From contig WLJH01000008.1 of assembly GCA_009701885.1 (NCBI GenBank), positions 62,001-126,000 on the forward strand: a stretch of DNA of 64,000 nt, written 5' to 3'. The notes beneath the pieces were generated by a model that worked only from the letters and a program-made list of their open reading frames with translations, had not been told where the DNA came from and did no database searches. Each line of letters starts with the position of its first letter. Positions within the stretch are counted from its first letter, which is position 1. The translations under genes were made by a program, and so were the position numbers. The stretch comes from Actinomycetota bacterium (lineage in GTDB: Bacteria; Actinomycetota; Actinomycetes; Propionibacteriales; Nocardioidaceae). Below are positions 45,451 through 55,289 of the stretch, in pieces.

Positions 45451-46242
45451 GTGAAGCGCCCCGTCCGTCCGCCCACGCCGCACCCCTCGGGCGCCCGCCC
45501 GCCCGCGCTCCCGCCGGAGCTGGTGCCCGGCCACGTGGCGATCGTGATGGACGGCAACGGCCGGTGGGCCAAGCAGCGCGGCCTGCCGCGCACCCGCGGC
45601 CACGAGGCCGGCGAGGCCTCGCTCTTCGACGTCGTCGAGGGGGCCATCGAGATCGGCGTGAAGGCGGTCTCCGCCTACGCCTTCTCCACCGAGAACTGGC
45701 GGCGCAGCCCCGAGGAGGTGCGCTTCCTCATGGGCTTCAACCGCGACGTCATCCGCCGCCGGCGCGACGAGATGCACGAGCTCGGGGTGCGCGTGCGCTG
45801 GGCCGGGCGGGCGCCGCGGCTGTGGCGCTCCGTGGTCAAGGAGCTGCAGGTCGCCGAGGAGATGACCCGCGACAACGACGTGCTCACGCTGACGATGTGC
45901 GTCAACTACGGCGGCCGCGCCGAGCTCGCCGACGCCGCGCGCACCCTCGCCCGCGAGGTCGCCGCCGGTCGCCTGGACCCGGAGAAGATCGACGAGAAGC
46001 GCTTCGCCAAGGCGCTCTACCTGCCCGACCTCCCCGACGCCGACCTGGTCTGGCGCACCTCGGGGGAGCAGCGACTGTCCAACTTCATGCTCTGGCAGGC
46101 CGCCTACTCCGAGATGGTCTTCACCGACGTCCTGTGGCCCGACGTGGACCGGCTCGCGCTGTGGCGCGCCATCGAGATCTACGCCGAGCGCGACCGCCGC
46201 TTCGGTGGCGCCCAGCCCAACCCCGGGCCGCCCACTCCCTGA
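45451..46242 (+). CDS. uppS: Isoprenyl (polyprenyl) diphosphate synthase, UppS type
   Basis: 263-residue cis-prenyltransferase that makes the C50/C55 lipid carrier for peptidoglycan. Conserved: [19 protein letters not shown] (active-site Asp), [54 protein letters not shown] at 45451 gives a Pro-rich N-terminus usual in actinobacteria. The gene starts 11 bases after the kinase stop. The product chain length cannot be told from sequence. Confidence 0.95.
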   Translation: MKRPVRPPTPHPSGARPPALPPELVPGHVAIVMDGNGRWAKQRGLPRTRGHEAGEASLFDVVEGAIEIGVKAVSAYAFSTENWRRSPEEVRFLMGFNRDVIRRRRDEMHELGVRVRWAGRAPRLWRSVVKELQVAEEMTRDNDVLTLTMCVNYGGRAELADAARTLAREVAAGRLDPEKIDEKRFAKALYLPDLPDADLVWRTSGEQRLSNFMLWQAAYSEMVFTDVLWPDVDRLALWRAIEIYAERDRRFGGAQPNPGPPTP

Positions 46243-46294
46243 GAACCCCGGCCGGGCGCGTGACCGGCCGGGCCGTGGCGTCGTTGTGACGTGC

Positions 46295-47734
46295 GTGACC
46301 CTGCGCACCCTGGCCTCTCGGAAGCTGGCCACCGCCACCCTGCTCGCCGCCGCCCTCGCGGCCCCGACGACGTACGCCGCCGCAGCACCCGACCGCGGGG
46401 CACCCGAGCCCGGTAGCCCGGAGTACGTCGCGCGCGACCTGCAGAACATCGACGACGCCTACGGGCGGATCACCGACGTGCAGCTGGCCGACCCCGACTA
46501 CCTGCCGGCGCTGGCCACCGAGATCCCCGCCGTCGCGCTGGCCCAGCTGCTCGAGCAGGCGGCGACGCCGACCCGACCCTCGATCACCGCCGGCGCGTAC
46601 TTCCCGGGCTGGAACGTCGGCAACCCGCTGCGCGCCGGCTGGGGCGGCACCCGCGGCCGGGCGCTGCCGGTCTCGTTCACCAACCGCTTCGGCGCGCTGC
46701 TGCGCGGCACCCTGCACGCCCCGCTCGAGGGCGCGCGGGACCCCTACACCGGCAAGCGGCTGCGCCCTCCGTTCCCCGGCGTGGTCATCACCGAGGGGTC
46801 GGTGCAGGGCAGCGAGAACATGTACCTCTGGCTCGCCCAGGACCTCGCCGAGCGCGGCTACCTCGTGCTCACCTACGACGTGCAGGGTCAGGGCACCAGC
46901 CAGACCCTCCCCGGCGACGGCTCGCTCAGCGGCGTGCCGTCCCAGCAGATCGACAACTTCGTCGTCGGCACGCAGGACGCGCTCACCTTCCTGCTGTCCA
47001 CCCCGCAGGACCCGGCCCCGGCGTACGGCGCCACCGAGGGCGAGGTGACCGGCTCCAACCCCTGGCACGCGCTGCTGGACCGCCGCCCGGACCGCCGGCC
47101 CAGCGCCGCGGGGCGCACCGCCAAGATCGCCGTGGTCGGTCACTCGCTGGGCGCGGCGGCGATCTCGCAGGTGCAGGCGGTCGACGAGCGGATCTCGACG
47201 ATCGTGGCGCTGGACAAGCTCGGCGCGAGCGTGACGGAGGGAGGCGTGGCGGTCGAGCCGGTCGTGCCCGCCCTGGCGATCCAGTCCGAGTACGGCTTCA
47301 CGGTCAGCCCCTGGTTCCTCTCCGGAGGGTCCTCGTTGCGTCCGGAGCCCTCGCCCGACGGCCCGTCCCCGACCCGGGAGAAGGAGACCGGCTTCGACGC
47401 CTGGCGCAGCGCCGACGTCGACTCGCTGCTCGTCGTCCCGCGGGCCTCGACGCACCTGGAGTACACCGACATCCCGCTCGCGCTGCCGGCCAGCCGGTGG
47501 GGCCAGGCGCTCACCAGCGCCTACACCCAGCGGTGGCTGGACCACTACCTCAAGAACAAGCCGCTGCGGCCGCTGCTGGCGGAGCGGTTCCGCTACCTCG
47601 AGCCGGTCGGCGGCGGCGTGTGGGAGCCGGTCGTGCTGGAGCGCGACCCGCTGCTGTCGTTCTACTACTGCTCGGCCATGCACCTGGCCGGCGGCGCGAT
47701 CGACGACGGGGACCTCACCGGCGTCGGCTGCTGA
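46295..47734 (+). CDS. Exported alpha/beta hydrolase
   Basis: About 479 residues. A signal peptide (SRKLATATLLAAALAAPTTYA with cleavage near AAAAP; split here as RKLATATLLAA and ALAAPTTYA) precedes an alpha/beta hydrolase domain: GVVITEGSVQGSENMYLWLAQ (split at SE), YDVQGQGTSQTLPG, nucleophile elbow VVGHSLGAAA, and a late His in RASTHLEYTDIPL. Esterase or lipase action outside the cell is inferred. Two GTG starts (46286, 46295) are possible; 46295 puts basic residues right after the start. It follows uppS by about 50 bases. Confidence 0.84.
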   Translation: MTLRTLASRKLATATLLAAALAAPTTYAAAAPDRGAPEPGSPEYVARDLQNIDDAYGRITDVQLADPDYLPALATEIPAVALAQLLEQAATPTRPSITAGAYFPGWNVGNPLRAGWGGTRGRALPVSFTNRFGALLRGTLHAPLEGARDPYTGKRLRPPFPGVVITEGSVQGSENMYLWLAQDLAERGYLVLTYDVQGQGTSQTLPGDGSLSGVPSQQIDNFVVGTQDALTFLLSTPQDPAPAYGATEGEVTGSNPWHALLDRRPDRRPSAAGRTAKIAVVGHSLGAAAISQVQAVDERISTIVALDKLGASVTEGGVAVEPVVPALAIQSEYGFTVSPWFLSGGSSLRPEPSPDGPSPTREKETGFDAWRSADVDSLLVVPRASTHLEYTDIPLALPASRWGQALTSAYTQRWLDHYLKNKPLRPLLAERFRYLEPVGGGVWEPVVLERDPLLSFYYCSAMHLAGGAIDDGDLTGVGC

Positions 47735-47773
47735 CCAGCCCCGGCCCCGCCGCGGACCGGTAACGACGGACGG

Positions 47774-48775
47774 TCAGTGCTCGTCGTAATGCCGGCCGTG
47801 CGGGGCGTGCCGGTGCCCGTCGTGCACGTAGTCGACGTGGTCGCCGTGGCGGACCGCGACGTGGCCGCAGTCGGGTCCGTGCGCGTGGTCGTGGTCGGCT
47901 ACGAGGTGCTCGTCGGGCACCTCGTCCTCGAAGGGCCGGCGCACCCGCTGGCGGTGCCGCACGAGGATGCCGATCGGCCAGGTGAGGACGAAGCCGGCGA
48001 GCGAGAGCAGCACGATCGTGGGCCCGGTGGCCACGTCGGCGTCGAAGCGCAGCCCGACCCAGGCGGCGAGCAGCAGTCCACCGACCGAGGCACCTGCGCC
48101 CAGGGCCACTGCCGCCAGGAGGGTGCCGCGGAAGGTCCGCGTCAGCTGCTGGGCCGTGGCGACCGGCACCACCATGAGCGCCGAGACCAGCAGCAGGCCG
48201 ACGGTGCGCATCGCGACCGTCACCGTCACCGCGGCCAGCACCGCGACGAGCAGGTTGTAGCCGCGGACGCTGAGCCCGTTGACGCGGGCGAACTCCGCGT
48301 CGTGGGCGACGGCGAAGAGCTGCGGTGCCAGGCCGATCCCGAGGACGACCACGACGGCGGCGAGCAGCATGGCGGCGAGCACGTCGTCGGGCCCGAGCGA
48401 GGTGAGGGCGCCGAAGAGGAACTGGTTGAGCCGGGCGGCGCTCTGGTCGCCCAGCCCCACGAGCAGCACGCCGCCGGCGATGCCGCCGTAGAAGAGCAGC
48501 GCCAGCGCGACGTCCCCGCTGGTGTGGCCGCGCTCGCGGATGACCTCGATCAGCACGGCGCCGAGCACGGCCACGCCGACGGCGGTCCACGTCGGCGAGG
48601 TGCCCGTCAGCAGGCCCACGGCCACGCCCGTGACCGCGACGTGGCCCAGACCGTCGCCCATGAGGGCGAGCCGGCGCTGGACGAGGTAGACGCCCACGAC
48701 GGGTGCGGCGAGGCCGGTGACGAGCGCGGCGATCAGCGCCCGCTGCATGAAGCCGTAGCCGAGCAGGTCGATCAT
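47774..48775 (-). CDS. znuB: Zinc ABC transporter permease
   Basis: 333-residue ABC-3 family permease with about eight membrane segments (LGYGFMQRALIAALVTGLAAP, split: LGYGFMQRALIA and ALVTGLAAP, is typical). GDGLGHVAVTGVAVG and LLLVSALMVVPVATAQ are family blocks. The C-terminal 50 residues are extremely His-rich (DHDHAHGPDCGH, HDGHRHAPHGRH) and should face the cytosol. Its ATG overlaps the znuC stop (ATGA). The operon order is znuA-znuC-znuB. Confidence 0.94.
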   Translation of the reverse strand: MIDLLGYGFMQRALIAALVTGLAAPVVGVYLVQRRLALMGDGLGHVAVTGVAVGLLTGTSPTWTAVGVAVLGAVLIEVIRERGHTSGDVALALLFYGGIAGGVLLVGLGDQSAARLNQFLFGALTSLGPDDVLAAMLLAAVVVVLGIGLAPQLFAVAHDAEFARVNGLSVRGYNLLVAVLAAVTVTVAMRTVGLLLVSALMVVPVATAQQLTRTFRGTLLAAVALGAGASVGGLLLAAWVGLRFDADVATGPTIVLLSLAGFVLTWPIGILVRHRQRVRRPFEDEVPDEHLVADHDHAHGPDCGHVAVRHGDHVDYVHDGHRHAPHGRHYDEH

Positions 48776-49659
48776 CCTCGACCGCCTCCCTCGTGCGAGC
48801 CGCCGTGGGATCCGTCGAGGGGGCCGGCGACGTGCGGTGCGTGGTCGTGCCGGTGTGCCCGGCCCGTGCCGGGGTGGCCGTGGTCGTGGGCGTGGTGGTG
48901 CCCGTCGACCAGGGAGAGGTACGGCGCGTGCCCCGAGCCGCTCCCGGCCTCGGCCAGCGCAGGGCCGTCGTAGGCGAGCCGGCCGTGACGCACCACCACG
49001 ACCCGGTCCACCAGCGGGGCCAGCGGCCCGAGCTCGTGGGCGACCAGCAGCACCGTGACCCCGCGCTCCTTGAGGGTGCCGAGCGCGTCGGCGAGGGCCT
49101 GCTGGTGCGGCAGGTCCACACCAGCGGTGGGCTCGTCGAGGATCAGCAGCTCCGGCTGGCCGGCCAGGGCACGGGCGATGAGCACCCGCTGCTGCTGGCC
49201 GCCGGAGAGCGAGGAGACGCTGTCCCGAGCCTGGTCGGCGAGGCCGACCACGTCCAGGGCGTCCGCGATCGCGCGCCGGTCGACCGGGCGGAGCGGACGC
49301 AGGAGCCGGCGGTGGCCCAGCCGGCCCGCGGCGACGACCTCCGAGACCGACGCCGGGACTCCGCTGGCTGCGGTCGCGCGCTGCGGCACGTAGCCCACGC
49401 GGTGCCGGTCGCGCAGCGAGTCCTGCGGCTCCCCGAAGAGCCGCACCTCGCCGCGGGCCAGGGGGAGCAGCCCTGTCACGGCGCGCACGAGGGTCGACTT
49501 CCCGGAGCCGTTCGCGCCGAGGAGCGCGACGAACTCGCCGGCGCGGACCTCGAGGTCGATGCCGCGGAGGACGGGACGACCACCCAGCACCACCCCGCCG
49601 TCGTGGACGGCGACGACGGGGTGCGGGGTGGTCGGGGGGGACGTGCGGGTGCTCAGCAC
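48772..49659 (-). CDS. znuC: Zinc ABC transporter ATPase
   Basis: 295-residue ABC ATPase. Walker A is GANGSGKST, the Q-loop is in YVPQRA, the signature SSLSGGQQQR, Walker B LLILDEPTAG and the H-loop LLVAHEL. A C-terminal His-rich tail (DGHHHAHDHGHPG, HRHDHAPHVAG) of about 45 residues is unusual for a cytosolic ATPase. GTG at 49659 overlaps the znuA stop by seven bases. Confidence 0.93.
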   Translation of the reverse strand: MLSTRTSPPTTPHPVVAVHDGGVVLGGRPVLRGIDLEVRAGEFVALLGANGSGKSTLVRAVTGLLPLARGEVRLFGEPQDSLRDRHRVGYVPQRATAASGVPASVSEVVAAGRLGHRRLLRPLRPVDRRAIADALDVVGLADQARDSVSSLSGGQQQRVLIARALAGQPELLILDEPTAGVDLPHQQALADALGTLKERGVTVLLVAHELGPLAPLVDRVVVVRHGRLAYDGPALAEAGSGSGHAPYLSLVDGHHHAHDHGHPGTGRAHRHDHAPHVAGPLDGSHGGSHEGGGRG

Positions 49660-50600
49660 CCGTTCGCTGCCCGGAGTGCCTCGAGGTTGGCGCGCATGAG
49701 GGAAAGGTAGTCCTCGTCCGCGGTGGTGTCGGTCAGGCCCTCGATCGGGTCCAGCACGTCGGCCTCGACGCCGGCGTCGCGGGCCAGGGTCTCGGCGGTC
49801 TCCGGGCTCACGAGGGTCTCGGAGAACACGGTGGTGACGCCCTCGTCCTCGATCAGGTCCTGCAGCCGCGCGACGTCGGCGGCGGTGGGCTCGGAGTCGG
49901 GGGAGAGACCGGCGATCGCCTCCAGCTCCAGGCCGTACTTGGTGAGGTAGCCGAACGCGTCGTGGTTGACCACCACCAGGTCGCGCTCGCACGAGGCCAG
50001 GCCGGAGGCGTAGTCGGCGTCGAGCTCCTCGAGCTCGGCCCGCAGGTCGGCGGCGTTGGCGGCGTACTCCTCGGCGCCCTCGGCGTCGACCGCGGACAGC
50101 TCCTCGGCCACTGCGTCGGCCAGGTCGGCCATCTTCATCGGGTCGAGCCAGAAGTGCGGGTCCAGGTCGCCGGCGGCGTGGTCGTGCCCGTCGTCGTCGG
50201 AGTGGGCCTCGCCGAGCTCGCGCAGCCCCACGGTCTCGCCGACCTCGAGGACCGCGCCGCCGGTGCCCTGCTCGACGGCGGCGTCGACCGTCGGCTGGAA
50301 GCCGTCGAGGAAGACCGTCAGGTCGGCCTCGGCCAGGGTCGCGGTCTGCTGGATCGACAGCTCGGCGTCGTGGGCCTCCTGGCCGGGGGACGTGAGCCCC
50401 TCGACAACCGCGCGGTCACCGGCGACCCGGGACGCGACGTACTCCAACGGGTAGAAGGCGGCGGCCACGGTGACCGTGCCGTCCGACGAGCCGTCCCCCG
50501 CCGCGCCGGCGTCGGAGAACGCGGCGCAGCTGCTCAACGTGACCGTCCCGGCAAGGAGGAGGGCGGACAGGGCGGCAGGGCGGGCGGGGAACGAGCTCAT
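49653..50600 (-). CDS. znuA: Zinc-binding lipoprotein of the Znu transporter
   Basis: 315-residue solute-binding protein. The lipobox is VTLSSCAA. Metal ligands are expected from EAHDAELS, the short His-rich loop HSDDDGHDH, DPHFWLDP, NHDAFGYL and the late Glu/Asp in SETLVSPE; this is the cluster A-I (ZnuA/TroA) pattern. The His-rich loop favours zinc over manganese, and the Zur boxes at its promoter agree. First gene of the operon; the ATG is at the end of the upstream Zur box, so the mRNA is predicted leaderless. Confidence 0.94.
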   Translation of the reverse strand: MSSFPARPAALSALLLAGTVTLSSCAAFSDAGAAGDGSSDGTVTVAAAFYPLEYVASRVAGDRAVVEGLTSPGQEAHDAELSIQQTATLAEADLTVFLDGFQPTVDAAVEQGTGGAVLEVGETVGLRELGEAHSDDDGHDHAAGDLDPHFWLDPMKMADLADAVAEELSAVDAEGAEEYAANAADLRAELEELDADYASGLASCERDLVVVNHDAFGYLTKYGLELEAIAGLSPDSEPTAADVARLQDLIEDEGVTTVFSETLVSPETAETLARDAGVEADVLDPIEGLTDTTADEDYLSLMRANLEALRAANGC

Positions 50601-50614
50601 GGGAACGATTCTCA
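50600..50614. promoter_or_regulatory. Zur box 1 (start-proximal)
   Basis: TGGGAACGATTCTCA fits the actinobacterial Zur pattern TGnnAAnnATTnTCA. It covers the -10 hexamer and the first base of the znuA start codon. Confidence 0.75.
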
Positions 50615-50637
50615 GCAGTAGTGGGAATCATTGTCAA
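50608..50637 (-). promoter_or_regulatory. znuA promoter
   Basis: On the minus strand, a consensus TTGACA (50632-50637), an 18-base spacer, GAGAAT (50608-50613), then seven bases to the ATG at 50600. Both Zur boxes overlie it. Confidence 0.75.
50622..50636. promoter_or_regulatory. Zur box 2 (-35 proximal)
   Basis: TGGGAATCATTGTCA, 22 bp (about two helical turns) from box 1, covers the -35. Two Zur dimers could bind the same face and shut the promoter when zinc is sufficient. Confidence 0.82.
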
Positions 50638-50683
50638 CTTGATCGAGGCGAGCCGTCGGGACGGCTGCCGTAGGCTCGCCGCC

Positions 50684-51007
50684 GTGCTGGTCGTGACGCG
50701 CTTCCGGGTCCCCGTCGAGGATGTCGACTCCTTCCGGGGCGACCTGGCGACCGCGCACGAGGCGCTGGCGGCGCGGCCCGGCTACCTGGACGGCACGGTC
50801 GGGCGCAACGTCGACGACCCGACCCTGTGGGTGCTCACGACGCGCTGGGAGCACGTGGGCGCCTATCGCCGGGCCCTGTCGTCGTACGACGTCAAGATGC
50901 GCGCCGTGCCGGTGCTCTACCGGGCGCTGGACGAACCCAGTGCCTACGAGGTCGTCGAGGGCCCGGGGACCGACCTCAACGTGGCGTCGGCCCGCTCGTT
51001 AGGCTGA
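50684..51007 (+). CDS. Antibiotic-biosynthesis-monooxygenase-like (ABM) small protein
   Basis: 107-residue dimeric ferredoxin-like fold of the ABM type: [21 protein letters not shown] (split: [13 protein letters not shown] and VDSFRGDL), a central [27 protein letters not shown] region (split: [11 protein letters not shown] and [10 protein letters not shown]). Members cover heme-degrading, quinone-forming and unknown activities; no His/Asn pair typical of IsdG is evident. GTG at 50684 has TAGGCT (50671-50676) seven bases upstream. It is divergent from znuA. Confidence 0.8.
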   Translation: MLVVTRFRVPVEDVDSFRGDLATAHEALAARPGYLDGTVGRNVDDPTLWVLTTRWEHVGAYRRALSSYDVKMRAVPVLYRALDEPSAYEVVEGPGTDLNVASARSLG

Positions 51008-51062
51008 GCGCTCCCGTCGGCAGCCCGCCGGCGTCGAACCGCAGCAGAGAGCGAGCCATCCC

Positions 51063-52460
<1,398 letters not shown>

Positions 52461-52486
52461 GGGTGCTCGCCGTGCAGAATGGCGCG

Positions 52487-53239
52487 GTGCGCACACGCCT
52501 CCTCGGACCCCTCGTCGCCGCCCTCGTCCCGGCCCTGCTACTGAGCGCCTGCTCGGGCGGGGACGAGCCCGGGGCCGCGCCCTCGGAGGCCGCGACGGAG
52601 TCGGCGAGCCAGACCCCCGAGCCGCTGCCGACCCCGGACATCGAGGTGCCCGAGGGCGTCGAGCTGACCTCGCAGGGCTCGGCGCTCGAGCTCGGTGACA
52701 CCGCGACCGTGGGCTACGAGGTTGACCAGTCGACGGTGGGCGTCCTGGACATCACCGTCACCGACATGCGCCGCACCACCTTCAAGGAGTCCTTCCAGGG
52801 CTGGAAGCTGGACAAGCAGCTGGCCAAGGCCAACCCCTACTTCGTCGAGGCGGTCTTCAAGAACCGGGGCGAGACCGACCTGGGCGGCCAGCGCCCGCCG
52901 CTCTACATCGTCGACGGCAACGACACCCTCGTGGAGTCCTCGACCTTCGTCACCGAGTTCACCCCCTGCCCCTCCACGGACTTCCCGAAGACCTTCGAGC
53001 CGGGCGACCGGGTCAAGCGCTGCCTGGTGTACCTCGCCCCCGACGCCGGCGAGCTGGTCGCGGTCTCGTTCCGGCCCGCGCAGGAGTTCAACCCGATCAC
53101 CTGGTCCGGCGACGTGCTCAAGCTGGGCGCCAAGCGGCCGGGTGAGGGCTCGGGCAAGGACGGGAAGAGGTCCGGGGGCAAGCAGGCCGACAAGGACGCG
53201 GCCCGGGGCGGCGGGCAGGACCGCGGCGACCGCTCCTAG
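52487..53239 (+). CDS. Exported lipoprotein, function unknown
   Basis: 250 residues. The signal peptide is followed by lipobox ALLLSACSGG, a Ser/Thr/Pro-rich linker, and a beta-rich domain with GDTATVGYEVDQSTVGVLDITV (split: GDTATVGYEVDQ and STVGVLDITV), PYFVEAVFKNRGETDLGG and a Cys pair (TPCPSTDFP, KRCLVYLAP), a layout like DUF4352-type immunoglobulin-fold proteins. The tail is Lys/Gly-rich. GTG at 52487 was chosen because CAGAAT lies six bases upstream; a GTG at 52463 is less likely. The stop overlaps the convergent IMPase-like stop. Confidence 0.82.
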   Translation: MRTRLLGPLVAALVPALLLSACSGGDEPGAAPSEAATESASQTPEPLPTPDIEVPEGVELTSQGSALELGDTATVGYEVDQSTVGVLDITVTDMRRTTFKESFQGWKLDKQLAKANPYFVEAVFKNRGETDLGGQRPPLYIVDGNDTLVESSTFVTEFTPCPSTDFPKTFEPGDRVKRCLVYLAPDAGELVAVSFRPAQEFNPITWSGDVLKLGAKRPGEGSGKDGKRSGGKQADKDAARGGGQDRGDRS

Positions 53240-53904
53240 TCGCCCCGGCCGCTGCGGGCGACGAGCAGTGGTCCCCAGCGGCGTACGCTCCCACCGGCCT
53301 CGGCCAGCAGCAGCCCGCCCGGCAGGTGGTCCCACGGCTTCTGCTTGAGGTACGCCGCCAGGTCGGCCTCGCCCGAGGCGAGCCTCGGGTAGTCGACACC
53401 GCAGCAGGTGCCGGTCGGCCGTGGCGGGCCGGGTCGCCGGGGCCCGGGGGAGAGCCGGTGCCCGTCGCGCCAGGCACCGGCGCCGCGCTCGGCGAGGTAG
53501 GCGTGCCCGTGCTGCGGCTGCCAGATCCAGCTGCGCACGACCTCCCCGCGCCGGAGCTCGGCCAGCATCGTGGCGTGGTCGGGGGAGCCGGCCACGAAGT
53601 GCCGGGTGCCGTCGACGGGGTCGAGGGTGAAGGCGTGCTCGGCGTGGGGGAGCGCGCGCACCAGGGTGGGGTCGGCGTGCACCGCCTCCTCGCCGACGAC
53701 CAGCACGCCGGGCTGGCGGGCCCGCAGCAGCCGGGTCAGCTCGACCTCGGCCTCGCGGTCGGCGACGGTGACCAGGTCGCCGGGACGACGCTTGCTGGCG
53801 ACCTCGCCGGCGCCGAGGCGGCCGAAGCGGGGCGTGACCAGCCGGGCCACGACGTCCTGGACCATCGCCAGGACCTCCTCGGTGCCCAGCGGGGTCGGAT
53901 TCAC
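53236..53904 (-). CDS. Inositol-monophosphatase-family protein (short)
   Basis: 222 residues of the IMPase/histidinol-phosphatase fold: VTVADREAEVELTRLL, VVGEEAVHA, the metal motif DPVDGTRHFVAG, and the C-terminal PWDHLPGGLLLAEAGGSVRRW (split: PWDHLPGGLLLAEAGG). The core metal ligands are present. At 222 residues it is shorter than the usual 260, missing part of the middle strand region. Substrate could be myo-inositol-1-phosphate, histidinol-phosphate or PAP. GTG at 53904; GAGGCT lies six bases upstream. It is divergent from dusB. Confidence 0.85.
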   Translation of the reverse strand: MNPTPLGTEEVLAMVQDVVARLVTPRFGRLGAGEVASKRRPGDLVTVADREAEVELTRLLRARQPGVLVVGEEAVHADPTLVRALPHAEHAFTLDPVDGTRHFVAGSPDHATMLAELRRGEVVRSWIWQPQHGHAYLAERGAGAWRDGHRLSPGPRRPGPPRPTGTCCGVDYPRLASGEADLAAYLKQKPWDHLPGGLLLAEAGGSVRRWGPLLVARSGRGD

Positions 53905-53937
53905 GGGGCCAGCCTCCCATCGCGCACCATGGGAGCC

Positions 53938-55095
53938 ATGTCCGCCCCGTCCGCCACCGACTCCGTGGCAGCGCACCCCGGCCTGACGCTGGGGAGCCTG
54001 CACGTCCCCACACCGGTCGTGCTCGCGCCGATGGCCGGCATCACCAACGCCGCCTACCGCCGGCTGTGCGCCGAGCAGGGTGCGGGCCTCTACGTGTGCG
54101 AGATGATCACCAGCCGCGGGCTGGTCGAGGGCGACCAGCACACCCGCGACATGCTCGTCTTCGACGAGCTGGAGACGGTGCGCTCGGTGCAGCTCTACGG
54201 CACCGACCCGGTCCACGTGGGCAAGGCCGCGGAGATCCTCTGCTCGGAATACGGCGTCGCGCACATCGACCTCAACTTCGGCTGCCCGGTCCCCAAGGTC
54301 ACGCGCAAGGGCGGCGGCGGTGCGCTGCCGTGGAAGCGCGGACTGCTGGCGGAGATCCTCGAGCACGCGGTGCGGGCCGCGGCGCCGTACGACGTGCCCG
54401 TGACGATGAAGACCCGCAAGGGCATCGACCAGGACCACCTGACCTACCTCGACGCCGGGCGGATCGCCCAGGAGAGCGGCGCCGCCGCGATCGCGCTGCA
54501 CGGCCGCACCGTCGCCCAGGCCTACTCCGGGCAGGCCGACTGGGACGCGATCGGCGAGCTCGTGGCTGCCGTCGACATCCCGGTGCTCGGCAACGGTGAC
54601 ATCTGGGAGGCGGCGGACGCGCTGCGGATGGTCGAGCAGACCGGGGTGGCCGGCGTCGTCGTCGGCCGCGGCTGCCTGGGCCGCCCCTGGCTCTTCCGCG
54701 ACCTGGCCGCGGCCTTCGCCGGTCAGGAGGTCGCGACGCTCCCGCGACTCGGCGAGGTCGCGGCGATGATGCGCCGGCACGCCGAGCTGCTGTGCCAGCA
54801 CATGGGGGAGGAGCGCGGCTGCAAGGAGTTCCGCAAGCACGTGTCCTGGTACCTCAAGGGCTTCTCCGCGGGAGGCGAGAGGCGTCGTGACCTCGGCCTG
54901 GTCAGCACCCTGGCCGACCTCGACGCGCTGCTGGCCGAGCTGGACCCGGACGAGGAGTTCCCGCGCTCCGAGCTCGGCACACCGCGCGGGCGGCAGGGCT
55001 CCCCGCGCGCGCGGGTGGTGCTGCCGGAGGGCTGGCTCGACGACGCCGACGGCCGGGGCTGCGCGGTCGAGGAGGACCTGCACTCCGGCGGTTGA
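53938..55095 (+). CDS. dusB: tRNA-dihydrouridine synthase
   Basis: 385-residue FMN enzyme reducing uridine in tRNA D-loops. Conserved: VVLAPMAGITNAAYRRLC, VQLYGTDP, IDLNFGCPVPKVTRKGGGGAL (active-site Cys; split at GCP/VPK), VTMKTRKG, IALHGRTVAQAYSG, VLGNGDIW and VVGRGCLGRPWLFRDLA. The C-terminal half carries the helical recognition domain (CKEFRKHVSWYLKG). ATG at 53938 or 53929. The product matches the DusB/NifR3 group. Confidence 0.96.
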   Translation: MSAPSATDSVAAHPGLTLGSLHVPTPVVLAPMAGITNAAYRRLCAEQGAGLYVCEMITSRGLVEGDQHTRDMLVFDELETVRSVQLYGTDPVHVGKAAEILCSEYGVAHIDLNFGCPVPKVTRKGGGGALPWKRGLLAEILEHAVRAAAPYDVPVTMKTRKGIDQDHLTYLDAGRIAQESGAAAIALHGRTVAQAYSGQADWDAIGELVAAVDIPVLGNGDIWEAADALRMVEQTGVAGVVVGRGCLGRPWLFRDLAAAFAGQEVATLPRLGEVAAMMRRHAELLCQHMGEERGCKEFRKHVSWYLKGFSAGGERRRDLGLVSTLADLDALLAELDPDEEFPRSELGTPRGRQGSPRARVVLPEGWLDDADGRGCAVEEDLHSGG

Positions 55096-55131
55096 GAAGC
55101 CACCCCTCCGTCCGCGCGTCCCGGGTACGGT

Positions 55132-55289
55132 GTGACCTGGCCCACCACGGGTGAGCAGAGACACCCCTCATTTCCAGGTCACGATGCGGTCACGGTCTTG
55201 CGGCTGTGGTCCACTACTGACCGCGCACGAGCCTGGTACCCAGGAATCGCGCGCACATCCCCCGACCTCGACAGCTAAGGATCAGCGCT
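55132..55289 (+). ncRNA. Structured 5' leader, candidate riboswitch
   Basis: A TACGGT hexamer (55126-55131) would start a roughly 150-base leader. It contains three consecutive stems: 55132-55140 with 55174-55182 (9 bp), 55186-55192 with 55218-55224 (7 bp), and 55232-55236 with 55240-55244 (CCTGG/CCAGG, 3-base loop). The end has CGACAGCTAA, which recalls the 3' core of the ydaO (c-di-AMP) riboswitch, and the downstream exported SH3 protein is of a class that riboswitch controls in actinobacteria. The rest of the ydaO consensus is not convincing, so the identity is open. Confidence 0.35.

Noticed and set aside
47735..47773. Possible terminator between the exported hydrolase and znuB
   Set aside because: Only a 5-bp GACCG/CGGTC stem with a long loop can be drawn; too weak.
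51008..51062. T-box riboswitch before glyS
   Set aside because: The gap is only 55 bases and shows neither specifier loop nor T-box sequence.
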